64,000 nucleotides of DNA. Origin: Myxococcales bacterium. GTDB lineage: Bacteria; Myxococcota_A; Polyangia; Palsa-1104; JAEUJZ01. Position numbers and translations under genes: made by a program. The notes beneath the pieces were generated by a model, which saw nothing but the letters and a program-made list of their open reading frames with translations, made no database searches and had not been told where the DNA came from. The DNA is taken from contig JAEUKB010000098.1 in NCBI GenBank assembly GCA_016794365.1, positions 1 through 64,000 on the forward strand, read 5' to 3'. Shown piece by piece: positions 51,042 through 59,217 of this stretch. Each line of letters opens with the position of its first letter. Position 1 is the stretch's first letter.

Positions 51042-52775
51042 ATGGCAGAGCCGCCGCGTGACCCAAAACGTCCGCCGATTCCTGGTGCAGTCAAAGCGCA
51101 GACAGACACCAAAGGAATCAGTCCGTCCGCAGCAAAGACCGCGAAGCCAGCACCACATCTTCCGTCGCTGGGAGAGTCCACACAAGAAGCACTTCCGCTC
51201 GTCATGGTGGACTTTGGAACAGATGCACCTGCCACAATCGCGGGCGAACAAACGCTGATCCTTCCCGCTGCAAAGCAGAGCAAGACATCTGCCGAACGAC
51301 CGGCTCCTGTGATGACGGTGCAGCCAGCAGTGAAGGCTCCCCCAACACTGACCAAGAGCACACTTGCAGCACCGATTCCCGCAGGTGTCACGCAAGCGGC
51401 CAAGCCCGTGGTGTTTACACAGAGTCGTCCGGCTGTTGGCAGTCCAAATGAGACGACACTGATTCTGTCGCGTGAAGACAAGATTCCGATCGCACAGCGA
51501 CCCACGCAGGTTGCCAAAGCGGTTCCTTCAGGAGCAGTGAATCGGTCACTTTCCCAAGAACCAACGCTGGTAAAGCCAGCGCTCCGGCCAGAGTACAAGA
51601 CAGAGCTGAAGCCTGGACCCAGACCAGAGCCAAAGCCAGAGCCAAAGCCAGAACAGAAACAAGAGCTGAAGCCAGAGCCCAAGCCGCTGTCCCAACCGGC
51701 GCACACAGCGGAAGCGAAGACAGAAGCGCGCAGTCCTTCCCAAGAAGCAAAACCAGCAGCGTCCAAGCCAGCTTCTGTGATGGCGCTCGCAGCAGATTCA
51801 TCCAAGCCATCGGCGCAACCACTGCTGCGATCTGGTGGTCCAACGCAGCCTCCCGTAGGGCCTCCCATCGCGCTGAAAGGACTCTCTGTACCGCCACAGC
51901 CTCCGTCGAGAAAACAGGTACAAAAGCGAATTCGCGAGCTGATTCAGCGCTTCGATGTCCCTGCGCTGATGGATGCGCTTCATCACATCGGTTATCGCGA
52001 TGATCAGATTGACTTCATGAGCAACCCGACCTTGTCCCATCAAGGTGCGCTGCTGCAAGACATTGAGTTTCTGGAACATCCAGATCGCGTCCTGGTCCTG
52101 ACCAACCTGGGTCTGATGAGTGGACAGGGTCCGATTCCTTCCTATTTCTACGAGCTGTTGGCAGAGCAGCGCGACAGCACGATGACAGAGTTTCTGTGGT
52201 TCTTTGACAACGCACTCCTTCAGCAGCGCTTCTCGGGACAGTTTCCAGAGCGTGATGAGCGCGTGGTGCCCGACTGGTCAGAGGTCAAGCGACTTCAGCT
52301 TGCGCTGCTCCAGCTTGGCTCGCCGATGGGAATGCACTGGCTGTTTCGTCAAGTCTATCCAGAGCTTCCTATCTCGGTGCGACGTTCGCTGCAAAAGCGA
52401 CGTGTCCGAACCGAAGGCATCCAGATGGGAGAATCCCAGCTAGGAAGTGGCTGTGCGTTTGGCGGATTCACACAAGTGCCCGTGGGCGGAATTGATGTTC
52501 ACTTGCTCTGTGAAGACAGTAGTACGCAAAACGGCAGAGCCTGGGCCAATGAAGCGGAGCGTCGCTTGGCCAGACAGATCCTACCAGCACTCGATCATGT
52601 CGATCTGTTCTTGACCGTTACGCTGGTCTTCTTGGATCGCCAGTCGGTTGCCAAGCTGGCTGCGCAGCACTATCTCGGCTATGACCCGATCGCAGCGCCT
52701 CGAGTTGAAGAAGGACCACAGCCCGCACAGCAAGTCATTTTGTTTCAGGGCGAAGTCGGGCAAAGCCCACACTGA
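51042..52775 (+). CDS. tssG: T6SS baseplate protein TssG with a long N-terminal extension
   Basis: A 577-residue protein. The last 300 residues carry TssG features: RVLVLTNLGLMSGQGPIPSYFYELLAEQ and STMTEFLWFFDNALLQQRF, equivalent to the conserved VNFMGLTGPxGPLPxHYTELL and FLDIFNHRL segments. It forms the baseplate wedge with TssF, TssE and TssK. The first 280 residues are disordered: Ala/Pro/Thr-rich, then a KPEPKPEPKPE tandem encoded near 51615-51690. TssG proteins are usually around 330-380 residues, so this extension is unusual. It is encoded three bases after the IglI-like gene. Confidence 0.8.
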   Translation: MAEPPRDPKRPPIPGAVKAQTDTKGISPSAAKTAKPAPHLPSLGESTQEALPLVMVDFGTDAPATIAGEQTLILPAAKQSKTSAERPAPVMTVQPAVKAPPTLTKSTLAAPIPAGVTQAAKPVVFTQSRPAVGSPNETTLILSREDKIPIAQRPTQVAKAVPSGAVNRSLSQEPTLVKPALRPEYKTELKPGPRPEPKPEPKPEQKQELKPEPKPLSQPAHTAEAKTEARSPSQEAKPAASKPASVMALAADSSKPSAQPLLRSGGPTQPPVGPPIALKGLSVPPQPPSRKQVQKRIRELIQRFDVPALMDALHHIGYRDDQIDFMSNPTLSHQGALLQDIEFLEHPDRVLVLTNLGLMSGQGPIPSYFYELLAEQRDSTMTEFLWFFDNALLQQRFSGQFPERDERVVPDWSEVKRLQLALLQLGSPMGMHWLFRQVYPELPISVRRSLQKRRVRTEGIQMGESQLGSGCAFGGFTQVPVGGIDVHLLCEDSSTQNGRAWANEAERRLARQILPALDHVDLFLTVTLVFLDRQSVAKLAAQHYLGYDPIAAPRVEEGPQPAQQVILFQGEVGQSPH

Positions 52776-53134
52776 CGGGAACTGCCACGATTCCCACTGC
52801 TTGTACGCAGCGATTCCTATCTACGCACATGATGCCAAAGGAGTGCGTTTGGGAATTCCTCAATCACTAGAAACAGATAGATCAAACAAGCCATCTACAG
52901 GCAGATTCACCGAGAGAACAGACATGTGGCTTGGTCAGAATCGATGATTCCTCAATCAGATTCAGCGGTCGCCAGCGAGACATTGACGAGCGACTGAAAA
53001 GCTGTCACTTACAAAGGGAAGTGTGGTCTTGACGCGTCGCAGCGGCGCGTGAATGTAAGTGATAGAGCGTGGCGTATTTTGAGGAAGCGCTGCCGGCTCG
53101 CACGCTCGCAGTTTGCCATAAGGAGTTGTGCATC
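52776..53134. other. Internal spacer of the T6SS cluster
   Basis: About 360 bases with no gene between tssG and tssB, the largest gap in the cluster. ATTCCTCAATCA occurs twice (52855-52866 and 52947-52958). A GACGCGTC palindrome with CGCGT nearby lies around 53030. The gap probably holds a second promoter for the sheath genes. Confidence 0.5.
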
Positions 53135-53683
53135 GTGGCGATTCAAGATGAGATTCCCAAGTCCCGGCTAACACTGACATATCGAACGACGATCAATGGT
53201 GCGATGCAGGAAGTCTCGCTGCCGTTTCGCATCCTGGTGCTCGCCGATTTCTCACTGGGTACCTCGACCGATCGCAAGGTGGATCTGGCCGAACGGAAGC
53301 TACGTCCGCTGACGGGCAGAAACCTTGATCCGCTGATCAAGGACATGAAGATGCGCCTGCGGACTACAGTGAAAAACTGTATCGATCCAGAGAATGCTGA
53401 AGCCCTTGATATTGACGTACCAATCGAATCGATGAAGTCGTTTTCTCCCGATCAGATCGCGTACAACATCCCGAAAGTGCGAGCACTTCTTCTACTCAAG
53501 CAGCTACTTCTTGAAACGCAGGCCAGCATCGACAACCGCAAAGAGATGCGCAAGATCATTCAGGATCTGTACAGCAAGCCGGAAGCACTGCGTGAGCTGG
53601 CGGGCAAGCTGGACGAGTTTAAGGGTCTGAAGCTGCCAGCCAAGGGTCAATCGACCGTCGATCACCCTGCGAGCGGGAACTAA
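53135..53683 (+). CDS. tssB: T6SS contractile sheath small subunit TssB (VipA/IglA-like)
   Basis: A 182-residue sheath protein. The family start segment is IPKSRLTLTYRTTINGAMQEVSLPFRILVLADFS; the C-terminal part has ALLLLKQLLLETQASIDNRKEMRKII. It pairs with TssC to build the contractile sheath. GTG 53135 is taken as start because AGGAG lies nine bases upstream; an upstream ATG in frame adds 22 residues without such a site. It is separated by 12 bases from the tssC fragment. Confidence 0.88.
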   Translation: MAIQDEIPKSRLTLTYRTTINGAMQEVSLPFRILVLADFSLGTSTDRKVDLAERKLRPLTGRNLDPLIKDMKMRLRTTVKNCIDPENAEALDIDVPIESMKSFSPDQIAYNIPKVRALLLLKQLLLETQASIDNRKEMRKIIQDLYSKPEALRELAGKLDEFKGLKLPAKGQSTVDHPASGN

Positions 53684-53695
53684 GGGAGAAGAGCC

Positions 53696-54193
53696 ATGGC
53701 CACAGACAAGACAACGACAGAGGATATTGTTTCGCGCCTTCTCTCTAGCATGCGGATTGAACAGGCAGATGCGACCTCTCACACTGCGCTGATCAAGCCG
53801 GGTCTGGAGCCGATCAACGAACCGGAAAAGCTCTCGGCAGAAGATCGATTCCTATCCGGTCTGGCTGCGCTGGTGCTCAACGTCGATGGCAACAACGGAC
53901 GCTTCGACAAAGGCAAGCTGCTGGAAACGGTCGCAAAGATCGATCGCATCGTTCAAGAGCAAGTGAACGCGGTGCTTCACGATCCGACGTTCCAGCAGAT
54001 GGAAAGCACCTGGCGCGGACTCGAAGATCTGGCGAGCAACGTCAACTTCAAGGCCGACATCGCGATCGACATGCTCGATGTCACCAAAGAAGAGATCTTC
54101 GAGGACTTCGAGAACAACTCCAGCGACATCTTCGGCGCGGCGCTGTTCGACAAGGTCTACGTTGCAGAGTACGACCAGTACAGCGCAGCGTAG
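53696..54193 (+). pseudogene. tssC: N-terminal part of tssC (VipB/IglB), interrupted
   Basis: Encodes 165 residues: the N-terminal third of the large sheath subunit TssC (LSAEDRFLSGLAALVLN, DPTFQQMESTWRGLEDLASNV and IDMLDVTKEEIFEDFENNS are characteristic). It ends at YVAEYDQY-SAA-stop, where intact TssC continues YDQYGGxPFG. The last in-family codons lie in a 14-bp repeat (54168-54181) that recurs at 55603-55616 at the start of the C-terminal part. Joining them gives 162 + 335 = 497 residues, the normal TssC length. A good RBS precedes ATG 53696. As it stands the sheath could only form if the fragments associate or the DNA segment is removed. Confidence 0.9.
54168..54181. repeat. Left 14-bp direct repeat flanking the tssC insertion
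   Basis: AGTACGACCAGTAC, encoding part of EYDQY in the TssC fragment. It is identical to the copy at 55603-55616 and lies in the same codon phase. It could be a target-site duplication or a recombination (attachment) site. Confidence 0.9.
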
Positions 54194-54209
54194 AAAATGT
54201 GTCGGAAAA

Positions 54210-54593
54210 TCAGCGACTTGTGCTTGCGTGGGAATGCGCCCGGAATGAAGAGGAATCGGGTGTAAATCCGACGGTGATTCTTTCCTTTGTCTTTCCCGGC
54301 CACTCAATCACAGGACGCTTGATCACAGAAGGCTGCGCAGTCATCAGCTCGCGCGCACTCGCTTCATCCGTGATGCGCTGCTTCACGCTGTCATCCAGCT
54401 TGCGCCAGGTCTGTCCTTGACGATTCAGTAGCGCTTCCCAGCCCAGCTCTTTGCACCAAACATCCAGACGATCGAGCGGGACTCCTGACTTCTTAAAGTC
54501 TACAAACGTATACGTCAAGCCGTGTTCCGTCAGCCAGGTGCGCGCACGCTTGACCGTATCGCAGTTTGGGATTCCGTACACCATCAGGCTCAT
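54210..54593 (-). CDS. ArsC/Spx-family thioredoxin-fold protein (YffB-like)
   Basis: A 127-residue protein of the arsenate-reductase-like family. MVYGIPNCDTVKRARTWL holds the single active-site Cys; FVDFKKSGVPLDRLDVW, GWEALLNRQGQTWRKL and PSVIKRPVIEW are the standard later blocks of YffB/Spx-like members. These enzymes use a glutathione or thioredoxin partner for reduction; substrate unclear. Start ATG 54593 is chosen over one 69 bases upstream. The stop lies 28 bases inside the left repeat of the insertion. It probably came in with the insertion. Confidence 0.8.
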   Translation of the reverse strand: MSLMVYGIPNCDTVKRARTWLTEHGLTYTFVDFKKSGVPLDRLDVWCKELGWEALLNRQGQTWRKLDDSVKQRITDEASARELMTAQPSVIKRPVIEWPGKTKERITVGFTPDSSSFRAHSHASTSR

Positions 54594-54699
54594 CTGCTCT
54601 TGCTCCGTCTTAAGGGTCATACTTCTGTCATCGAACTTCAGGAATCGAACGTCAGGAATCACGCGCTGGTCCGCTCTGTTGCGTCATCGCGAAAGCGCA

Positions 54700-55482
54700 C
54701 TAGGAAATCCAGCTACGCTCCAGCCAGGACAGGGAATCCGGTGCGCTGCGGAGTGTCTGATCGAGCGCGACAATCGCAGCCTGAGCGGAATCATCGACCA
54801 CGCCATACGCACGCGCATACAGCACCCACGCAGAGAGCTGGAAGTGATGCAGCAGCGACGAAAAGCGATGGGAATCAAAGCGCTCCAGCGTGTGCTGCGC
54901 ACTCATCGCATCGGGACAGGTACACAGCGCCATCGTGACATCAAAGAGCAGCGCACGCAGATCTTCAAAAGCGCGCTCTGGATCTTCCACAACTGCTTCG
55001 ATCAGCGCAGAAAAGTCTTCGCTGCTCATTCCTGCTTGCTCCGCAGCTTCAGCCATGATCGGAACCTGTGTGGTGATGAAGTCAGAGTCCGGTGCGTGTT
55101 GAAACAATCGGCCCACCAGATACAGATCAAATGCGCTGGCAATCGACTCTGCAAAGAACAGTCCGGCAGCGGTCTTGGATCCCGATTTTCCGACGAGCTT
55201 TTCCAGTCCAGAAGACACAACAGCATGCCATGCAGCATGCGCGATCACATCGGCAGCCAAGTGTCGATCACACAAGATGTCGGCCCCTTGCTCTGCGTTC
55301 CAGTACGTCAGGTTCAGGAACACCGTGCGATCCCAGCTCGCGACTTCATTTCCTTCAGGAATCAAAAAGCGATGCCCAGAACGACGTAGGAATTTCTTGA
55401 GGATTCCATACAGCGCAACATGGGAATAGGAAGGCTCATCTTCCAGGATGAGATCGTCAAGAGACACAGCACAAAGCGGCAT
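54700..55482 (-). CDS. Unrecognised 260-residue protein in the tssC insertion
   Basis: A soluble, mostly helical protein. A central LAADVIAHAAWHAVVSSGLEK followed by AGLFFAESIASAFDLYLVG recalls zincin-type layouts (HxxxH plus a downstream Glu), but the catalytic Glu of HExxH is Ala, so activity is doubtful. The acidic middle and the C-terminal helices (LLHHFQLSAWVLYARAYGVV) are otherwise unrecognised. AAGG precedes the ATG. It is in line with the ArsC-like gene, about 105 bases upstream of it. No integrase or transposase motif is visible. Confidence 0.6.
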   Translation of the reverse strand: MPLCAVSLDDLILEDEPSYSHVALYGILKKFLRRSGHRFLIPEGNEVASWDRTVFLNLTYWNAEQGADILCDRHLAADVIAHAAWHAVVSSGLEKLVGKSGSKTAAGLFFAESIASAFDLYLVGRLFQHAPDSDFITTQVPIMAEAAEQAGMSSEDFSALIEAVVEDPERAFEDLRALLFDVTMALCTCPDAMSAQHTLERFDSHRFSSLLHHFQLSAWVLYARAYGVVDDSAQAAIVALDQTLRSAPDSLSWLERSWIS

Positions 55483-55532
55483 GGCGGAACCTTACGCCAG
55501 CTGATTCTGGTGAGGAAAGAAGATTCCGCAGA

Positions 55533-56624
55533 ATGGAGCAAGCACAAGCGCGCGGCAGCGACGGACAGGGAACGATTCCTAACCTCACAGCGAGGCTGTC
55601 GCAGTACGACCAGTACGGTGGTCGTCCGTTCGGAATGATCCTTGGCAACTACGAGTTCAAGCACACGCCGGGCGATCTGTTCTGGCTGCGCAGCATGGGC
55701 AAGGTTGCCAATGCCAGCCACTCTCCGTTCATTGCGAGCGTGCATCCGCAGTTCTTTGGTTGTCAGACCGCAGAAGAAGTGGAAGCCATCAAGAACTTGG
55801 AAGGACTGCTGAGTCATCCCAAGTACGGCGCGTGGAATACGTTCCGTGACTCTGACGAGGCCTGCTACATCGGCCTGACGTTCCCGCGCTTCATTCTGCG
55901 CAAGCCTTGGCATCCCGAAACCAATCCTGTTCCCAACATGAACTTCAAGGAGGAGTCCAACGGGGAAAGCGACAAGTACCTGTGGGGCAACGCGGCCTGG
56001 CTGTTCGTCCGCAACTGCGCGCGCTCCTTTGCGCAGAGCGGCTGGTGTCAGTACATCCGTGGTCCCAAGGGAGGCGGAATCATCACTGGACTGCCCGTGG
56101 ATACGTACAACATCCGTGGTCAGGAAGAGATGAAAGTTCCCGTCGAGATCACCATTCCTGATTATCGCGAGTTTGAGTTTGCCAAGTGTGGTTTTGTACC
56201 ACTTGTGTATCGCAAGTCCTCTGCGGACGCGACCTTCTTTTCGGCTCAATCAGTCAAGCTTCCACGCAAGCTCAAGGATCCCAAGGATGCTGAGAATGCG
56301 CAGCTTGTCTGCAACCTCTCCTACACCCTGTCTATCACTCGCATCGCCCACTACGTCAAGAGCATCATGCGTGACAACATCGGAAGCACGGCTGATGGTC
56401 CCTATATCCAGAAGTCTCTGAACGGCTGGATTAGCAACTATGTGACCACCACCGTGAATCCAGATGACTTGACGTTGCGCGCGTTCCCCTTCAAGGCAGC
56501 AGAGGTCAAGGTCGAGCCCAAACCAGGTCAAATCGGCTGGTACAAGTGCGAGATCTCCGTTCTGCCACACCTGCAGTTTGAAGGAATGGACGTCGAGCTT
56601 CGGCTGGAGTCGCGGCTCGGATAA
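55533..56624 (+). pseudogene. tssC: C-terminal part of tssC (VipB/IglB), after the insertion
   Basis: Encodes up to 363 residues. The family sequence starts at QYDQYGGRPFGMILGNYEF and continues with HSPFIASVHPQFFG, NFKEES, SDKYLWGNAAWLFVRNCARSFAQSGWC and the C-terminal sheath-handle region VTTTVNPDDLTLRAFPFKAAEV. The 23 residues before it (from ATG 55533) come from the insertion. An ATG with GAGGAAAG 12 bases upstream might let this part be made as a separate polypeptide. Apart from the interruption no stop or frameshift is seen, which argues for a recent or reversible event. Confidence 0.9.
55603..55616. repeat. Right 14-bp direct repeat flanking the tssC insertion
   Basis: AGTACGACCAGTAC, identical to 54168-54181 and in the same codon phase, followed directly by GGTGGTCGTCCG (GGRP) of TssC. 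Confidence 0.9.
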
Positions 56625-56633
56625 TTTTGCAAG

Positions 56634-56664
56634 ATCGGAGCGGAAGGAATTCCTTCCCTCCGAT
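56634..56664. promoter_or_regulatory. 31-bp near-perfect palindrome between tssC and the Hcp-position gene
   Basis: ATCGGAG-C-GGAAGGAATTCCTTCC-C-TCCGAT, centred on the 16-bp perfect palindrome GGAAGGAATTCCTTCC, starting ten bases after the tssC stop. As RNA it would be a loopless stem with a small bulge; as DNA it fits a dimeric repressor site. It may separate the sheath and tube transcripts. Confidence 0.6.
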
Positions 56665-56742
56665 TGAGATGTGGGCCAGCCATGAAACAAGTGTGGACCA
56701 TCGCGAAGGATGCGATGTGAACCACCAGGGAGTATCTGAGAA

Positions 56743-57462
56743 ATGGCAGTCGAATTTTCCAAAGAGTGTGACAAGGACCAAGGCTTTGATTTCAAGCAGG
56801 ATGAGCACAAGACATTCGGCTACATCAACACGCTGGTCATTGGTGACGTAGAGATTCCGGCAGACATCAAAGTTGTCGAAGCAACTGCGGACAGTGGCGT
56901 CAAGATCAAGGCAGGTGGCGCAGGTGGTGAGAGCGGTGGCGACACTGCGGGCATCTTCAAGAAGCCGGTTGTGGCGGTTCTGAAGAACGCAGCATGGAAC
57001 ACGCTACCGACGGACACGATCAAGTTTGAGGGACTCATCTCGACCTCGAACATGCAGACGATCTCGATGCTGACGATGCAGAGTCTGTCCAAGATCGTGA
57101 TTCACTTTTCGTTCGTCATCTATGAATACGATCCGGTAGCCAACCTGTACTTTCCCTCGTTCTGTTCCAAAGCGGGTTCCACCCCGACGGGCGCAGCGCC
57201 GGGCAAGGCAGCAGGCATCAGCGGCTTTGGCAATGATCCGAACGCGATTCCGATCTACGGAGTGCTTGGAAAGGACAACCCGACCGGCGCATTCCAGATC
57301 TCTGCGGCAACGCCGATCTCTGGTGATGCACCGCTTGGCTTGAAGGTCCATGACTTCAAGCTTCATGTTGCACCACCGACGGCAAAGGATGCTCAGCAGA
57401 TCAAGATCCAGACCTCTAACACCAACAAGATGGTGAAGGGCTGGGGTCTTCCGCAGGGCTAG
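56743..57462 (+). CDS. Probable T6SS tube (Hcp/IglC-position) protein
   Basis: A 239-residue protein. Position after the sheath genes and before tssK, and the strong hairpins on each side, fit the tube protein Hcp or its Francisella counterpart IglC. The sequence is beta-rich (TFGYINTLVIGDVEIPADIKVVEA, DTIKFEGLISTSNMQTISMLTM) with glycine-rich loops (GGAGGESGG and GISGFGNDPNAIPI). I cannot match it confidently to the Hcp family by eye, and it is longer than common Hcp (about 160-180). It has no signal peptide. Confidence 0.5.
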   Translation: MAVEFSKECDKDQGFDFKQDEHKTFGYINTLVIGDVEIPADIKVVEATADSGVKIKAGGAGGESGGDTAGIFKKPVVAVLKNAAWNTLPTDTIKFEGLISTSNMQTISMLTMQSLSKIVIHFSFVIYEYDPVANLYFPSFCSKAGSTPTGAAPGKAAGISGFGNDPNAIPIYGVLGKDNPTGAFQISAATPISGDAPLGLKVHDFKLHVAPPTAKDAQQIKIQTSNTNKMVKGWGLPQG

Positions 57463-57470
57463 TCCGTGCA

Positions 57471-57546
57471 GGGAATCGTGTGATTCCCAGTGTTTGGCCT
57501 TTTGGGAGGGCTCATACCAACTGTGGTGTGAGCCCTCCTTTCGCTT
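57471..57546 (+). terminator. Tandem hairpins with T-rich tail after the Hcp-position gene
   Basis: First hairpin GGGAATC-GTGT-GATTCCC (57471-57488), nine bases after the stop. Second hairpin GGAGGGCTCATACC, 6-base loop, GGTGTGAGCCCTCC (57505-57538), a 14-bp stem with one G-T pair, followed by TTTCGCTT. The second is a good Rho-independent terminator or attenuator that would lower transcription of the downstream baseplate genes relative to the abundant tube protein. Confidence 0.75.
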
Positions 57547-57569
57547 GATACGACACAAGGAGCGGGCGG

Positions 57570-58826
57570 ATGGACAACCTGAAGCTGGCAAGAGTGAAGT
57601 GGTACTTGGGACAGACCTTGCTTCCCGAGCACTTCAACTCGCAAGACCAAGCGCTTACGCAGGAAGCAGAGGCCCGAACCAGACTACATGGTCTACCTTG
57701 CTTCGGAATCGGTCCGCTCAAGTGGAATGACAAGCTCCTGGAAGAAGGAGTGCTGGCGCTGTCCGCGATCACAGCAGTCATTCCGACCGACGGTGGAAAC
57801 CATCTCTTGCTTGACATTCCGGGCAATGCTCAGGTGCAGCCGCTGTCACTCAAAGCCAGCGGTGCAACGCGCGTCTCTGTCTATCTTCACGTCTTGGAAC
57901 AGACCACCGATGCCACCGGTGTTCGCATCTATGAAGGCGATCCGAAAGTGGTGCAGAGAGTCCTATATCGCGCGCTACTTTCGATCGAAAAAGATGTCGA
58001 TCGTTCGATTGCGATGATCAAGCTGGCGGAGCTGCAAAAGGAAGCCACCGGAAGCTGGTCGCTGCAGTCAGACTATCTGCCGCCACTTCTGCAAGTCGGT
58101 CCAAGTCCATTCCTACAGCGAGATCTCGCGCAGCTACTGGAGCGACTAGAGACACTAGAACCCCGTCTGGTGGCGCAGCTTCAGGACACTTTCCTTCGCC
58201 CCGATCGACTGGCTGTCACCCGGCGCACGCTGGCGGAACTACAGACTGTGTTGTCACAGCTTGGCGACATGCGGCATGGTGTTCATCGTCATCCGTATCA
58301 TCTGTATGACAGCCTGCGGAGCTTCTACTTTCAGCTCTGCTGCTATCACGAAGTGCTACCGGAACAGTCGAGTCTTCCGTACCAGCACGATGCCTTGGCG
58401 CAGTGTCTAGGACAGCTCCTGTCTCGGCTCTCTCATCGCGCGCAGATGTTCAGTCTTCAGTCGAGCCATCTCAAGTTCGTCAAGATGAACGGACTGTTTC
58501 GGCTCAACGCGCTTCCGGAAGAGATGCGCACCGCAACCGAGGTGTATCTGCTGATCCAGCGCCCGAGCGTACACGATCGCGTAAACATTGATGAGATCAA
58601 GCTGGCCTGTACTTCCCGACTGGCACTGGTGCATCGCTTGGTGCTCAAAGGAGTCCCGTTCAGACTCCTAGAGAGAGTCCATTTTCAGCACTCCTTTGGA
58701 CCGGAAATGGACTTCTATCAGCTCACGCTCAACGAGGAGTGGCAGCACGTTCTGCGCGAAGGAGCGGTTGCGTTCTATCAGCCACCTGCGCTGGAAAAAG
58801 TGAACGCCTATCTGTTCTGGAGGTAG
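57570..58826 (+). CDS. tssK: T6SS baseplate adaptor TssK
   Basis: A 418-residue protein that joins the baseplate to the membrane complex. The family-defining N terminus VKWYLGQTLLPEHFNSQDQ corresponds to the VxWxEGMFLxPQHFQQQD motif of TssK. The middle shoulder domain and the C-terminal head (FYQLTLNEEWQHVLREGAVAFYQP) fill the usual length. AAGGAG precedes ATG 57570. tssE follows after four bases. Confidence 0.88.
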   Translation: MDNLKLARVKWYLGQTLLPEHFNSQDQALTQEAEARTRLHGLPCFGIGPLKWNDKLLEEGVLALSAITAVIPTDGGNHLLLDIPGNAQVQPLSLKASGATRVSVYLHVLEQTTDATGVRIYEGDPKVVQRVLYRALLSIEKDVDRSIAMIKLAELQKEATGSWSLQSDYLPPLLQVGPSPFLQRDLAQLLERLETLEPRLVAQLQDTFLRPDRLAVTRRTLAELQTVLSQLGDMRHGVHRHPYHLYDSLRSFYFQLCCYHEVLPEQSSLPYQHDALAQCLGQLLSRLSHRAQMFSLQSSHLKFVKMNGLFRLNALPEEMRTATEVYLLIQRPSVHDRVNIDEIKLACTSRLALVHRLVLKGVPFRLLERVHFQHSFGPEMDFYQLTLNEEWQHVLREGAVAFYQPPALEKVNAYLFWR

Positions 58827-58830
58827 CCAC

Positions 58831-59217
58831 ATGGGCTTCCTGAACCGATTCCGCGAGCTGCCAAACGGCAACACAGAACTGGATGGCGTGCTCGAAAACC
58901 TACATCACCTGCTCAACGCACGGGAGGGATATAGCTCTGTCATTCGCGACTACGGTCTTGGGCAATACTACGCTCAACCCGATACCATTCATGCGATGCG
59001 GACGCTACTACGCGAGATCCTTGATGATATAGCAAAATACGAGCCTCGCTTGAAGGTTGCGTCTCTGGAGACCAAGGGTCGCGATAGTGGAATGCAGCTA
59101 CACCTTGAATTGATTGGACTAGTTGGCGGAGTCCGATACCTGTTCAAACTCCGCTTCGATCAGATATATAATCATTTCTCAGTAGATTCAGCACATGACA
59201 TCAGCACTATGGGATGA
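58831..59217 (+). CDS. tssE: T6SS baseplate protein TssE (gp25-like)
   Basis: A 128-residue gp25-like wedge protein. Conserved parts are VLENLHHLLNAREGYSSVIRDYGL at the N terminus and PDTIHAMRTLLREILDDIAKYEPRL in the middle, followed by the beta strands LEVKL-like of the gp25 core. It initiates sheath polymerisation at the baseplate. Its 3' end overlaps vgrG by 23 bases. Confidence 0.85.
   Translation: MGFLNRFRELPNGNTELDGVLENLHHLLNAREGYSSVIRDYGLGQYYAQPDTIHAMRTLLREILDDIAKYEPRLKVASLETKGRDSGMQLHLELIGLVGGVRYLFKLRFDQIYNHFSVDSAHDISTMG

Larger units (their letters stand above)
54182..55602. mobile_element. Insertion between two 14-bp repeats inside tssC
   Basis: A 1,421-base segment (1,435 with one repeat copy) that splits tssC at a conserved motif. 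It carries two genes, both opposite to the secretion genes: an ArsC/Spx-like reductase and an unrecognised 260-residue protein. There is no transposase or recombinase gene. The inner ends show only a weak dyad (GCGCAGCGTAG against GCGACAGCCTCG, one gap), so a terminal inverted repeat is uncertain. It could be a non-autonomous element moved by an enzyme encoded elsewhere, an nifD-element-like excisable segment, or a one-time rearrangement. Confidence 0.6.

Noticed and set aside
54182..55602. Intron or intein in tssC
   Set aside because: The segment contains opposite-strand genes, has a stop at once, shows no splicing motifs, and is bounded by a duplication, which introns and inteins do not make.
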